A stretch of 64,000 nucleotides of DNA from Oxalobacteraceae bacterium OTU3CINTB1 (GTDB lineage: Bacteria > Pseudomonadota > Gammaproteobacteria > Burkholderiales > Burkholderiaceae_D): the NCBI GenBank assembly GCA_024123955.1, contig CP099652.1, positions 5,208,001-5,272,000 of the forward strand. The letters run 5' to 3'. Shown one piece after another: positions 43,981 to 52,628 of the stretch. The translations under genes were made by a program, and so were the position numbers. Within the stretch, counting starts at the first letter, position 1. The number at the start of each line of letters is the position of its first letter. The notes below the pieces were generated by a model. It was given only the letters and a program-made list of their open reading frames with translations, did no database searches and was not told the DNA's origin.

Positions 43981-44343
43981 CAGGAGAGCCAGGCTGAGAG
44001 GGTCTATTTTGCGAACAAATGAACACGCGTAACTCAGGCCGTCACTCCCGCAGGCGGGTGAGATACGAGTGTTGTTAGCAGACGCGCAGGCGATGCCCTC
44101 CCCGGCGCCCCCGGCCACAATCGACGTGAAGCCGGCTGCAGCAGTCCATATATTACACTTGCCGTTGGTATAAGCGTCGAACACGCCGCAGTGGGCCGAT
44201 GAACCCGAAGCCGTGATACCGTAACCAACGCGCGAAACTCCTGCGGCTTGAACGAAAGGTGCAGTCAAGCAGAAAAGGAGAGCGACTAGCGCGACCGCAA
44301 AACGGCGAAAATCTTCATGTTTGATGCCTTGGTATTTGAACAA
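43921..44343 (-). CDS. Small exported protein of unknown function
   Basis: About 140 residues with a hydrophobic signal (RFAVALVALLFCLTAPFVQAA) followed by a Cys-rich mature part of about 75 residues (YGITASGSSAHCGVFDAYTNGKC, GEGIACASANN, SPACGSDGLSYACSF), which suggests two or three disulfides in the periplasm or outside the cell. The start is uncertain: a TTG at 44343 is the most upstream in-frame start with sense, and the ribosome binding site is poor. The last 35 residues are less convincing and overlap the transposase remnant. It follows the PEP-CTERM gene on the same strand. Confidence 0.5.
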   Translation of the reverse strand: MFKYQGIKHEDFRRFAVALVALLFCLTAPFVQAAGVSRVGYGITASGSSAHCGVFDAYTNGKCNIWTAAAGFTSIVAGGAGEGIACASANNTRISPACGSDGLSYACSFVRKIDPLSLALLLGPRGWLDPVVSPTSSPFF

Positions 44344-44413
44344 CCGTTACTGACATTGCAAGCCATAAGTCGAAATTCGCCAATGCATCTCGGCAAGATT
44401 AGCCACAACCTTG

Positions 44414-45049
44414 TCAAGCGATGTCGCAAAGGACCCGCCTGCGCCGAACTGCTCCGCCAATGACTCCGAGGCCAACAATCAGCATTGCCCAAGAGGCAGG
44501 TTCCGGAACTGCCGATGGAGAGACGTTGATGTTGTCAATTGCAAACTCCGGAAACTCATTTCCTCCCACGATTGTCAAGGATGAAATATTAACGAAGTCG
44601 ACAAACTTTAAACTCGAAAATGTTTTGGCCGCATCAGCGTCAATGAAGATTTTTTGTGTCACATCGCCATTAACTCCCGTCGCAGTCAATGTTAATGTTA
44701 AGGGTCGATTGTTCCCAATAAATGTCTGAGCCACATCAAACGAATTCAAGGAAAAAACCCCCTTGTTCTCGAGATCTATAGTGACACTACTTTCGTTCAT
44801 AGAATAAAAAGCAGTCGTTCCGTTCGAGGCGCACGCCGGATTACACTGACCCAGATGATCAGCTGGATCATCAATCAGATAAAACCCGAAAACACTAATT
44901 GGAGAGTAAGTTACTCTAAACCCATCCTCTAAAAAACTGTAGTTCGAGTAACCGTAGCCACCATCCTGCGACTCAAAGTCAATAGTCTCGGCCGCTGCAG
45001 AAGTGGTTAAAACAGCCGCTGCGATAGACAGTAATACTTTTCGGATCAC
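44414..45049 (-). CDS. PEP-CTERM sorting-domain protein
   Basis: A 211-residue exported protein: signal peptide (MIRKVLLSIAAAVLTTSAAA), a beta-sandwich body (ETIDFESQDGGYGYSNYSFL, SVTIDLENKGVFSLNSFDV) and the C-terminal sorting signal VPEPASWAML with hydrophobic helix and RRRR cluster (residues about 183-206). Exosortase and PEP-CTERM systems are known to cleave and anchor such proteins in exopolysaccharide-forming Gram-negatives. No exosortase gene lies in this window. Six residues follow the Arg cluster. Confidence 0.9.
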   Translation of the reverse strand: MIRKVLLSIAAAVLTTSAAAETIDFESQDGGYGYSNYSFLEDGFRVTYSPISVFGFYLIDDPADHLGQCNPACASNGTTAFYSMNESSVTIDLENKGVFSLNSFDVAQTFIGNNRPLTLTLTATGVNGDVTQKIFIDADAAKTFSSLKFVDFVNISSLTIVGGNEFPEFAIDNINVSPSAVPEPASWAMLIVGLGVIGGAVRRRRVLCDIA

Positions 45050-45473
45050 GGTTATTTCCTTTATGAGATGGAAGAATTATTTAAAAATGCAATTATTTTA
45101 AACTTCGCAGACCTTTCAGAATCTCATGCAAACTACCAAAAAAACAATATTTATTATTTTTTTACAGCAACCTTAAATGCTTACGCTCATGCACGTGTGA
45201 ATAGCTACCATACCGAACTATAATTTAAATGCTTGGGCGCCCTGCTACTTAAAACTATATCGAAGGGGGACTGCTTGACCGCTATTCACATCGTTTTGGC
45301 CGGATGAGCCAACGGGCCGGACTTTTCATTTATTCTTAATATTATAATAGTATTATTATTATCGGGTAGTCAAGCAATCTTCTGCATACCGATGAGGATT
45401 TAACATCTTTCTTGTTCAACCGACACGATTTCGCAGGAACTGCACGGCCGATCAGACGCTAGATCTACGAACA
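45050..45473. other. A+T-rich intergenic region
   Basis: More than 400 bases of strongly A+T-rich sequence with poly-T and AT runs (for example 45340-45362). It should contain the promoter of the PEP-CTERM gene. No gene or clear hairpin recognised. Confidence 0.5.
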
Positions 45474-46062
45474 ATGTCGTTCAACCAGTCCAGACTGACG
45501 CTGATTCAGAATGCCAAGACCTTAGCTCCTTCAAATAGACAACGCGGCGCATACGACTGCGATGAATCGCCAGCTATCGCTGAGTTCAAGGGCGTGTTGC
45601 AAGCCGATGCCTATGCCAGCTTCGACACCATATTCGAGGACGTCACGGTTCGAGAAGCCGCCTATTGGGCGCACGCGCGGCGCAAATTCCACGACCTGCA
45701 TGCGGCACGACCAACGCCGCTGACCACAGAGGCTCTGCGCCGGATTGCCGAGCTCTATTTGATCGAGGCGGAGATACTGGGCTAACCGCCCGAAGACCGC
45801 AGAGAAGTTCGGCAAGCCCGCTCTCAAGCAAGTCGATGACCTAAAGCGCTGGCTGCGTACCACGCTCGAAACGCTCTCGCGCAAATCCGACACGGCCGGG
45901 GCAATCCTGTACGCGTTCAAGCTGTGGTCGGCGTTGCTGCGCTATTGCGACGACGGCGCCATTGAGATCGATAACCCTTCGGCCGAACGCGTCTTGCGTG
46001 GCGTAGCCATCGGCCGACGCAATTAAGTGTTGACCGGCGCAGACAGCGGGGCGAGGTCCCCA
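45474..46062 (+). pseudogene. IS66-family transposase (TnpC) remnant
   Basis: Two frames together match the C-terminal half of IS66 transposases: FKGVLQADAYASFDTIF, AAYWAHARRKFHDLHAARP and LTTEALRRIAELYLIEAEI in the first frame (stop at 45785), then VDDLKRWLRTTLETLSRKSD, AILYAFKLWSALLRYCDDG and IEIDNPSAERVLRGVAIGRRN in a second frame, ending at a stop where intact genes continue YLFAGADSGGE. The N-terminal half and terminal repeats are missing, so it is an inactive fragment. Confidence 0.82.
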
Positions 46063-46283
46063 AACGGTAGTAGGCAAACGCTTTCGACCGATTCGGCTAA
46101 GTCGCGCATATAGCGGCGCACCCTAAAACGGATCCACGAGGGCTTGAAGGAATTGGGATTCGAGAGTGGTCGTAGTACGGGGTCGCGGCGTTCGCTAGGA
46201 ACTGGAGAGAAGGTCAATCCAGTTACCCGTTTCACACAAGCCTCCTGTCCCTCATCCGAATTCAGTTGACCGCTCGCACCGTC

Positions 46284-46760
46284 TTATGCAACCTCTTTGC
46301 CCGCTAACTCGGCATCTAGACGCGAAAGCAACGTAGCCAATACTCGCTTCATAGCTTCAATATCCTCAACATCAATATCTGAAGACAACTTGTTCATCCA
46401 CGGGGTCTTTAGTTCTATAGCGTTGTCAAAGGCTTCTCGACCTTTGTCAGTTAGCAACACTAGCGAGGCTCTTCGATGGTGGGAATTGGGAGCCGTACAA
46501 ACGTAGCCTTCTCGCAACAAATCATTGACGACCCGCTGAACGTTTTGTCGGCTAGCTCCCATGTCGCGCGCCAGCCACGCGACAGGTTGAGGGCGTTCCG
46601 CCGCGACGATTGTACCCAGCACCTGCCACCGCGAACTCGTCAATCCAAGGGGGGCAACTAGACGGTCTCCTGCGGCCATCAAACTGTTAGAGGCCCTAAA
46701 CAAAGCTAATACTGTTTCACTGAGGGCGGCAGCGGCCGCCAAAGAGGTATTTTTTTTCAT
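46284..46760 (-). CDS. MarR-family transcriptional regulator
   Basis: A 158-residue winged-helix protein: dimer helices at both ends, HTH around residues 55-85 (PVAWLARDMGASRQNVQRVV, NDLLREGYV) and wing SHHRRASLVLLTDKG. It is divergent from a SnoaL-like gene, and a perfect 30-bp palindrome lies 30 bp upstream of its start, overlapping the neighbour's promoter. I infer that it represses the SnoaL-like gene and perhaps itself until a small ligand is bound. Confidence 0.9.
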   Translation of the reverse strand: MKKNTSLAAAAALSETVLALFRASNSLMAAGDRLVAPLGLTSSRWQVLGTIVAAERPQPVAWLARDMGASRQNVQRVVNDLLREGYVCTAPNSHHRRASLVLLTDKGREAFDNAIELKTPWMNKLSSDIDVEDIEAMKRVLATLLSRLDAELAGKEVA

Positions 46761-46790
46761 TAACGGATTTTAACACCACTGCTCAACGAT

Positions 46791-46820
46791 CCCAAGTTGA
46801 CATCATGATGTCAACTTGGG
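46791..46820. promoter_or_regulatory. Perfect 30-bp palindrome, MarR operator
   Basis: The left half CCCAAGTTGACATCA is followed directly by its exact reverse complement. It sits between divergent MarR and SnoaL-like genes and covers the -35 box and spacer of the plus-strand promoter. Length and symmetry suit a MarR dimer or pair of dimers. Confidence 0.85.
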
Positions 46821-46826
46821 TACAAT
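46797..46826 (+). promoter_or_regulatory. Sigma70-type promoter of the SnoaL-like gene
   Basis: TTGACA, 18-bp spacer, TACAAT, with consensus -35 and near-consensus -10. The palindromic operator overlaps it fully, so repressor binding would exclude RNA polymerase. The coding start is 32 bp downstream. Confidence 0.75.
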
Positions 46827-46857
46827 ATGTCTTTCCGAAACCAACATAGGAATTATC

Positions 46858-47331
46858 ATGACATTACTGAAAGACGACACCTCCCGCCGCTCTGCCGCCC
46901 AGCATGCTGTAGCCGAACACCTGCGCCTCACTTCCGCTGGATTAGTAAACGAATGGGTAAAGCTTTTCGCCCCAGACGCAGTGCTCGAATTTCCGTTCGC
47001 CCCAGCAGGCGTACCAAAGAAGGTAGTCGGCCATGAAGCATTGGTGGCACATATGGCCAACTTCCCCAAAATCTTCGATGTCAAGTTCGTCGACATGGTG
47101 TTTCACGATACAGTCGACCCGAGTCTGGTAATCACCGAATTCCGTTCCACAGGTACCGCAATCCCTACCGGCAAAGCGTACGAGCAAACTTGTATTTCCG
47201 TAGTTCGCACCAATGACGAAGCGCTTATCACTCACTATTTGGACTACTGGAATCCTCTGGTAGCCATCGAATCGCTGACGCCTCAAGATACCTCTTCTCA
47301 CCCTGCATCTGGCGTTACTTTCGCTGGATGA
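46858..47331 (+). CDS. SnoaL-like/NTF2-fold protein
   Basis: A 157-residue small cone-shaped NTF2-like protein. The ATG at 46858 is chosen because AGGAA lies 5 nt upstream; a GTG-like upstream start at 46816 lies inside the operator. Typical elements are HAVAEHLRLTSAGLVNEWVKLF, LFAPDAVLEFPFAP and YEQTCISVVRTNDEALITHYLDYWNPL. Relatives act as isomerases, cyclases or hydrolases, or bind ligands (PhzA/B, ketosteroid isomerase); no catalytic assignment is possible here. Regulation by the divergent MarR is likely. Confidence 0.82.
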   Translation: MTLLKDDTSRRSAAQHAVAEHLRLTSAGLVNEWVKLFAPDAVLEFPFAPAGVPKKVVGHEALVAHMANFPKIFDVKFVDMVFHDTVDPSLVITEFRSTGTAIPTGKAYEQTCISVVRTNDEALITHYLDYWNPLVAIESLTPQDTSSHPASGVTFAG

Positions 47332-48042
47332 TATTTTCCCTGCCAGAGCGGGCATCTAGCCTGCTTCGGCTAGGCGAGGCCGGATAAACCGCAGAACATG
47401 TCCTTTACGCTTACTCACCGATGTTGAGAAGGCAGCATGTGTTCACAAATCATCGCGCGCCAGCTGATGCGCGAAGATAGCATGGCTTATTCGGCTTGAA
47501 AATCCACCAATTGCCATGACCGGCGGCACCCGTGTCAAATCTGCTCCTTAGCACTGGGATGCCTGGCCAAATCATCTGCGTGCCAGCGCTGACTCAGCAG
47601 TTCATACGTTTCTCTTCAGGTAAATATGAGCACATGTTGGACAGCAATTTGTTGGGCGAGATGCCGATCTGGTAAGGCAGGCCAGAGGCGCCGCGCACCT
47701 CCTACTTAATGCGATGCGCCAGTTCGAGCGTTCCGCCCTACACGCGGGTCAGATCGGTATAGATCTCATCGACGCACGGGTGTTCGATATGAGAGAAGGC
47801 CAATGCGGCGCGAAGCTTCGATCTATTCATTAAAGTTGCTCCTGTCTTAGAAAATGTGCCTGCACGCCCGCACGAATTGGCTTGCATAGCGTCATGTTTC
47901 ACATAGGCCCACCTTGATTCCCCTTTCGCCCCTGACACCATCAGGGATGCCTGAAAAATCTTGAAACACCCGGACACAACCGAAGCGCCGCATGCGAGAG
48001 AAACCCTTATAATTTGCATACCACAATCTGACTACATGTTTT
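47332..48042. other. Intergenic region with dinB debris
   Basis: About 700 bases. Apart from the dinB fragment at 47615-47818 I see no gene; the part at about 47340-47600 has scattered coding-like pieces without an intact frame, and 47830-48042 should hold the promoter of the hybrid kinase. Confidence 0.5.
47615..47818 (-). pseudogene. Fragment of a Y-family DNA polymerase (dinB-like)
   Basis: The minus strand reads AFSHIEHPCVDEIYTDLTRV, stop, GGTLELAHRIK, stop, EVRGASGL, then QIGISPNKLLSNMCS. This is the palm/active-site region of DNA polymerase IV, where intact proteins have a DEAF/DE(I/V)Y-D-type motif and SIGISxNKLLAK. Two in-frame stops and missing ends show that it is a dead fragment. 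It is surrounded by IS remnants. Confidence 0.65.
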
Positions 48043-49959
48043 ATGTCGCTGTCATTTCCGTTCGAATCGCTCTTCATGCATTCTCCTATTGCGAGTTGCC
48101 TTCTTTCGCCAGGCAGAGAAGCGAAAATTTTGACCGCAAACGTTGCGTATCTTGAAGTCACAGGCCGTACTCGTGAAGAACTGATTGGCGTGTCCCTCTT
48201 TGAAGCATTTCCTGGGAACCCGGAGGATGATGCTGACACAGGGGTCCAGGCATTGCGTAAAACAATGGATGAAGTTTTGGATACAGAGCAGCCTCATAAA
48301 ATGCCGTTGCAACGTTATCCCATAGCAGTGACTCACCCTAACGGCTCAACAGCTTTCGAAGAGCGCTATTGGAGTGCGGAGATCACCCCTATTTTCAATG
48401 AGGACGGGAAGCAGGTCTTCATCATGCTCACTATCGCTGACGTAAGCGAACGGGTGCGCTCGGATGTAGCACTTAAGGAGAGCGAAGGACGTATGCGGGC
48501 GTTCATGACCGCCTCGGCTGATGTGGTCTATCGAATGAGTCCGGACTGGCGATTCATGCACGGACTTGACGGACGCGGCTTCTTAAAGACCACTGCCTCT
48601 TGGGATGAGTATCGTATAGAAGAATACGTTCACGCCGCAGATGTTGAGCTGGCCCGAAACGCAATCGCAACTGCGATTAGAACAAAAAGTGTGTTTGAAC
48701 TTGAGCACCGCGTGATACGCGTTGATGGAACTGAGGGCTGGACCTATTCCAAAGCCGTTCCATTGCTCGACGAGACCGGTGACATTCGCGAGTGGGTAGG
48801 TGCAGCTAGCGATATTACCGAACGCAAACGTGTAGAACTAAAACTGAAGGAAGCCGACCGCCGTAAAGACGACTTTCTAGCTATGCTTGCGCACGAACTC
48901 AGGAACCCGCTAGCGCCGATAAGCTCGGCGGTGGAACTATTGCCCCGTTTAACAAACAACCCGGACCAGGTCTTCTCAATTAGCCAAGTCATCACTAGGC
49001 AAGTTCGTCACCTTACCATGCTAGTAGACGACCTCCTGGACGTCGCCCGCGTAACTAAAGGGATGGTGGAGATTGAAAGCAACGTGGTGAACATTGCAGA
49101 AGTGCTGACAGACGCAAGCGAACAGGTTTTGCCTCATTTTCAAAGCCGGAGGCAGGTGCTCACGTGGGATGCGTCCGCAGCCCCCTTGTATGTTCGGGGC
49201 GACCACAAGCGATTGGTTCAGGTGCTTACCAACTTGCTCAACAACTCTTCAAAATACACCCCAGAATCTCAAACTATCTCTGCGAAAATTTGGAAGGTCA
49301 ACCAAGAAGTTCGAATAGAGGTTCAAGATACCGGCATCGGCATCGAAGAGGAATTTCTGCCGCATGTTTTCGACCTATTCGTTCAGAGTAAGCGAAGTTT
49401 GGCTAGGTCGGAGGGTGGGCTTGGGCTAGGACTGTCGCTGGTTAAGAGCCTAGTAGAGTTACACGGCGGATGGGTCACGGCGGAAAGTGCCGGCCCGAAC
49501 TTGGGCAGCCGCTTTACTATTAGCCTTCCACTAGAGAACGACAATGGAGAGACATTGGCGAGTCCTGCAACTTCACAAAGCTCCTGTGAGATACCGAAAG
49601 CGATTCGTTTTTTGGTTGTCGATGACAACGTAGATGCTGCTGAGGTCACTGCAGCTTATATTGAGGCAGTTCGGTACTCTGCCCACACGGTCAACGATGC
49701 TCAGGCAGCGATTGCGTTGGCCGAACATACCTATTTTGATGCTTGTCTTCTGGACATCGGCTTACCGGGCGACATGAACGGATATGACCTCGCGCGTAAA
49801 CTGAGAGGTATGCCCAATACCGTTGGCTCTTTACTTATCGCAGTCACGGGGTATGGTACTGCGGAGGATAAGGCGAAAGGCGCTGCAGCTGGCTTTGACC
49901 ACTATTTTGTCAAACCGGTGAAGATACAACAAATTATCGAGCTCGTACAAAACCTGTAG
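48043..49959 (+). CDS. Cytosolic PAS hybrid histidine kinase with receiver domain
   Basis: A 638-residue protein with no membrane segment. Two PAS-type sensor domains (about residues 5-135 and 150-262, each ending in a D(V/I)(S/T)ER PAC motif), a HisKA domain with phospho-acceptor His284 (FLAMLAHELRNPL), a HATPase_c domain with N-box LVQVLTNLLNNSSKYT and G-boxes VQDTGIGI and EGGLGLGLSL, and a C-terminal receiver with acidic pocket LVVDDNVDAAEV and phospho-acceptor Asp571 (CLLDIGLP). It should relay phosphate intramolecularly in response to a cytoplasmic signal. No separate output regulator adjoins; the next gene encodes an unknown protein. Confidence 0.94.
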   Translation: MSLSFPFESLFMHSPIASCLLSPGREAKILTANVAYLEVTGRTREELIGVSLFEAFPGNPEDDADTGVQALRKTMDEVLDTEQPHKMPLQRYPIAVTHPNGSTAFEERYWSAEITPIFNEDGKQVFIMLTIADVSERVRSDVALKESEGRMRAFMTASADVVYRMSPDWRFMHGLDGRGFLKTTASWDEYRIEEYVHAADVELARNAIATAIRTKSVFELEHRVIRVDGTEGWTYSKAVPLLDETGDIREWVGAASDITERKRVELKLKEADRRKDDFLAMLAHELRNPLAPISSAVELLPRLTNNPDQVFSISQVITRQVRHLTMLVDDLLDVARVTKGMVEIESNVVNIAEVLTDASEQVLPHFQSRRQVLTWDASAAPLYVRGDHKRLVQVLTNLLNNSSKYTPESQTISAKIWKVNQEVRIEVQDTGIGIEEEFLPHVFDLFVQSKRSLARSEGGLGLGLSLVKSLVELHGGWVTAESAGPNLGSRFTISLPLENDNGETLASPATSQSSCEIPKAIRFLVVDDNVDAAEVTAAYIEAVRYSAHTVNDAQAAIALAEHTYFDACLLDIGLPGDMNGYDLARKLRGMPNTVGSLLIAVTGYGTAEDKAKGAAAGFDHYFVKPVKIQQIIELVQNL

Positions 49960-50041
49960 AGCTTCCGACCTGAACAGAGTGACGCTTCGAGCGGTGGATG
50001 GTAAGCTTAAGAATGCGATGCGTTCGCAAACGGAGCGACCA

Positions 50042-50440
50042 ATGGCAGCCTGGCAATTTGACCTATATGTAGTCTATTCCGATGCTCGGTCACCAGGCTT
50101 ACCCAGCGAAGGCTGGGAGCCCTCTCCGCTTCCCCTGCACTTGGCTTACAGCTTCCAAAAGGAGCTTGCGTATTACATGGGACCACCGTGGCAGATGCTC
50201 GAGAATTGGCTAGTATTTGGCCCAGAAAATGGCAGTCGTATCGACCTACTCTTCGAACTCGATAAGGGTGCATCTGTTTCATTTCGATGCGACGTTCGAG
50301 ACGAGGCCCCTCAGTTTCTCGTGCTCATAGTAGACATCTGCCGCTTTCACGGGTGCCAGTTCTTCAGCCCCAATACGCGCGAATTCATAAGGCCCGACTT
50401 GGAACTAGTCCTTGGCGCAATTCGAAGAAACCACGGCTAA
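50042..50440 (+). CDS. Unknown small protein
   Basis: A 132-residue protein started at the ATG at 50042 with GGAG 6 nt upstream. It is compact alpha/beta: AAWQFDLYVVYSD, HLAYSFQKELAYYMGPPWQML, SRIDLLFELDKGASVSFRCD, FLVLIVDICRFHGCQFFSP. The proportions and the conserved-looking aromatic residues recall immunity-type proteins, without a match. It follows the hybrid kinase by 82 bp on the same strand, but co-transcription is unclear. Confidence 0.6.
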   Translation: MAAWQFDLYVVYSDARSPGLPSEGWEPSPLPLHLAYSFQKELAYYMGPPWQMLENWLVFGPENGSRIDLLFELDKGASVSFRCDVRDEAPQFLVLIVDICRFHGCQFFSPNTREFIRPDLELVLGAIRRNHG

Positions 50441-50563
50441 GATTTCGAGATGGCGGCGAAGCACTGTCCTTGCAAAGTGCGCGACTACACCAGCGGCTGG
50501 CCTCCAGTGGCGTAGAGCCTACTCCTACCCATGCGTTTTCAACTACGGACATATTTAACATAG

Positions 50564-50592
50564 AAAAAGAAGAGCGCTTGTGCGCTCTTCTT
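50564..50592 (-). terminator. Intrinsic terminator after family A gene 1
   Basis: Perfect 11-bp stem AAGAAGAGCGC/GCGCTCTTCTT with a 4-nt loop at 50567-50592, followed in the minus-strand direction by a short T-run. It ends the transcript of the gene at 50607-51230; the stem may also work for plus-strand transcripts from the left. Confidence 0.8.
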
Positions 50593-50606
50593 CGTCTCCA
50601 ATCAAA

Positions 50607-51230
50607 TCAACGCAAGCCTTTCAGGCCAAGCGGCGAACGTAGCATCGAAACACGCCAACGCGTTTTGCCACCAACAATTGTAGAGCTCGGCGCATGTGAC
50701 CAATCCACGTCATTCGCCCATTGAGGCCCCCCCTCTACGAACTCCTCATCCTCTAGACCAGCCAAGGCCTCAACAAGATGCTGCCGCCTGATGGTATAAC
50801 TGGCAACCGTCATCTCCGCCTCACCGACGAATACGACGACGAGGCGATGGTCGCGTAACAAATACAGGGGCACCTGCATAGCCTCGACGTTCAGCTCAAG
50901 CCCATGCTTCGTACCGTCTAACACCAAGCACGCGCACTTATGCTTTAGCCACCGCTCAGCCACCACTTCGATACACAGCGGCTGCGCTGCCCAAGCTTCG
51001 ACCTCACCTTCCATTTTTTCAGGCACCCCAACCACAAAGACCGGTGCGGGGAATTCGCCCACAACCGCAGGAAGAAATAAATCCTTATCCCACGCCCACG
51101 CTCCAACGGGAGCAGTGCCGTCGTCGCCTACCGCAGCACCGCGCGCAGCATCGACGAGTTCCGCAATTGCACTGCCGCCGTCTACCAACTCTCCATAGGC
51201 AAATCGCCCTACTATTGTTCCCTGCATCAT
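50607..51230 (-). CDS. Unknown protein, paralogue family A (copy 1)
   Basis: A 207-residue protein started at the ATG at 51230 behind GAGAGG (7-nt spacing). It is paralogous to the protein at 52629-53285: GTIVGRFAYGELVDGGSAIAEL, APVFVVGVPEKMEGEVEAW, CACLVLDGTKHGLELNVEAM and LLRDHRLVVVFVGEAEMTVASY align along the whole length. No signal peptide, membrane segment or known motif. The C-terminus (residues about 170-207) differs from copy 2. Both members lie on either side of a family B gene, on opposite strands. Function unknown. Confidence 0.7.
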   Translation of the reverse strand: MMQGTIVGRFAYGELVDGGSAIAELVDAARGAAVGDDGTAPVGAWAWDKDLFLPAVVGEFPAPVFVVGVPEKMEGEVEAWAAQPLCIEVVAERWLKHKCACLVLDGTKHGLELNVEAMQVPLYLLRDHRLVVVFVGEAEMTVASYTIRRQHLVEALAGLEDEEFVEGGPQWANDVDWSHAPSSTIVGGKTRWRVSMLRSPLGLKGLR

Positions 51231-51268
51231 TCGTAGACCTCTCAATAATTTGAGGCGACCAACCGCTC

Positions 51269-51508
51269 TCATCCTCTGTATAGGAACAAATTATGAGGCG
51301 CGTACAAGGGCATGCCAATGTCCGATATGACAAACGCTGAAGCCACAGTAGCAGGCTTGTACAGCGGTAGCAGCTCAGATTTGGTCCATGGGTGGTGGGC
51401 CAAGTTTTCCTCAGGCGCTGCAACGTCATATATCGAAAGGGGAAAATTAATGTCGGCATCGTCGAGAGAATTTTCACTCCGGTCGAATCCACATCGGCGT
51501 GTGAGCAA
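51269..51508 (-). CDS. Possible small protein upstream of family A copy 1
   Basis: A 79-residue frame from a TTG at 51508 whose end (HHPWTKSELLPLYKPATVASAFVISDIGMPLY) has protein-like composition. Its stop overlaps an in-frame upstream ATG of the next gene as ATGA, and it ends 38 bp before that gene's preferred start. It may be a coupled small gene or the tail of a lost one; a competing plus-strand frame at 51312-51704 looks less natural. Confidence 0.3.
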   Translation of the reverse strand: MLTRRCGFDRSENSLDDADINFPLSIYDVAAPEENLAHHPWTKSELLPLYKPATVASAFVISDIGMPLYAPHNLFLYRG

Positions 51509-51625
51509 AGCGGCTGGACGAGGGGTGTTGCGGCAGAGTCACACCAGCCTGAGCTTCAGCAATTTCTTATTTTTGTTGGTGAAACAGGAATTTGAACCGT
51601 TGTCTAAAAACGATTTCTATGCTGG

Positions 51626-51644
51626 TAGTCAACATCGACATCAA
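51626..51644 (+). promoter_or_regulatory. Shared 19-nt leader motif (copy 1)
   Basis: TAGTCAACATCGACATCAA lies 13 nt before the start codon of family B gene 1 and occurs identically before family B gene 2 (61770-61788). It may be a regulatory RNA or operator element, or a remnant of the duplication that produced both genes. Confidence 0.55.
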
Positions 51645-51657
51645 ATTAGGAGTCATT

Positions 51658-52422
51658 ATGAAAAATCTCGCTTTAACCCAAGACACCAAGGCCAAAAATC
51701 TTAGCTACGGCACCAATGCCGACGAGGAATGCACTAAATCGTTTATCCCGTTTGTGAAGCCAGCTATCGATGTCTGCTTGGTAGACAGTCACGATGCGTT
51801 TAACTACCTGCCGCGTTTCAGAGACATTCAGCAGCGGCTCTCCAAAGCCTGCGCCGCCGCAGGGGCTGATACTTCGGCTTCTGCGCTGCTGCTAACCCAG
51901 GATAGTGTCGGCGTGAACATCGCTCACAGCCCGGGACCAGTTTTAATCGCGAACATTCCGCCGTATCTCGAGCCCCTGCTGAGCAAACTAGCTGGTTTCG
52001 CGCCAGAGTTAATGAACTGGCCGACGCTGGACCTGAGGGAGAACCATACCGTCTTGATGTGGAGCGCTCGCGACGACGACGGTCAGCTGCACACCGTGGC
52101 CGTCAACGCGGATGTTCTAACCATGTTGCCGACCCCGGAGCTAATCGACGGACAGCGAGAACTCTCATTTGCACGCATCGTTTTTTGCTGCAACGACTCG
52201 GTCGCTTTTACCGGATTTTGGGTTGATGAATCCGATATAGCGGAGGCCCAGGCTGCGCAAATGTGCGGGCTTGAATACTGGCAGTACTCCGACGACGAAC
52301 AGGCCGCTGCCGATGAGAAAGCAGCTCTGGCAGGCTCTCCAACACCGTGGCTTGGCGCCCCTTGGCGCGATGCTGATGACGGAAGCACGCTAACGGTGCT
52401 GCGTTTATTCGTCCCTAGTTGA
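51658..52422 (+). CDS. Unknown protein, paralogue family B (single-domain copy)
   Basis: About 254 residues, started at the ATG at 51658 with GGAG 5 nt upstream. One copy of a 200-residue domain: FNYLPRFRDIQQRLSKAC, ASALLLTQDSVG, VLIANIPPYLEPLLSKLAG, VLMWSARDDDGQLHTVAVN, FARIVFCCNDSVAFTGFW, and SPTPWLGAPWRDADDGSTLT at the end. The same domain occurs twice in the protein at 61803-63383. No signal peptide or catalytic motif is seen; the repeated PWLG-PW end and Cys-Cys are the best landmarks. Function unknown. Confidence 0.7.
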   Translation: MKNLALTQDTKAKNLSYGTNADEECTKSFIPFVKPAIDVCLVDSHDAFNYLPRFRDIQQRLSKACAAAGADTSASALLLTQDSVGVNIAHSPGPVLIANIPPYLEPLLSKLAGFAPELMNWPTLDLRENHTVLMWSARDDDGQLHTVAVNADVLTMLPTPELIDGQRELSFARIVFCCNDSVAFTGFWVDESDIAEAQAAQMCGLEYWQYSDDEQAAADEKAALAGSPTPWLGAPWRDADDGSTLTVLRLFVPS

Positions 52423-52628
52423 TTCAATCTGCCTCGCAGACGTTAGGCACCTCCGGCGCAGGCCGCGTTGCCTGACCACTCTTGGGGGATTTGCCGTCGC
52501 ACACCTACGTGAACTGAGACGTAGGGCCAAAATATTTTCACTGATATCTAAAAATGCCGCCATCAAGTGGCTATACAAAGCATGTCGCGTGCAATTACGC
52601 AGGCGGCTATAAAGGAAAGGGATTTGAG

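Noticed and set aside
51312..51704. 130-residue plus-strand open frame before family B gene 1
   Set aside because: Overlaps the family B start and competes with a more protein-like minus-strand frame.
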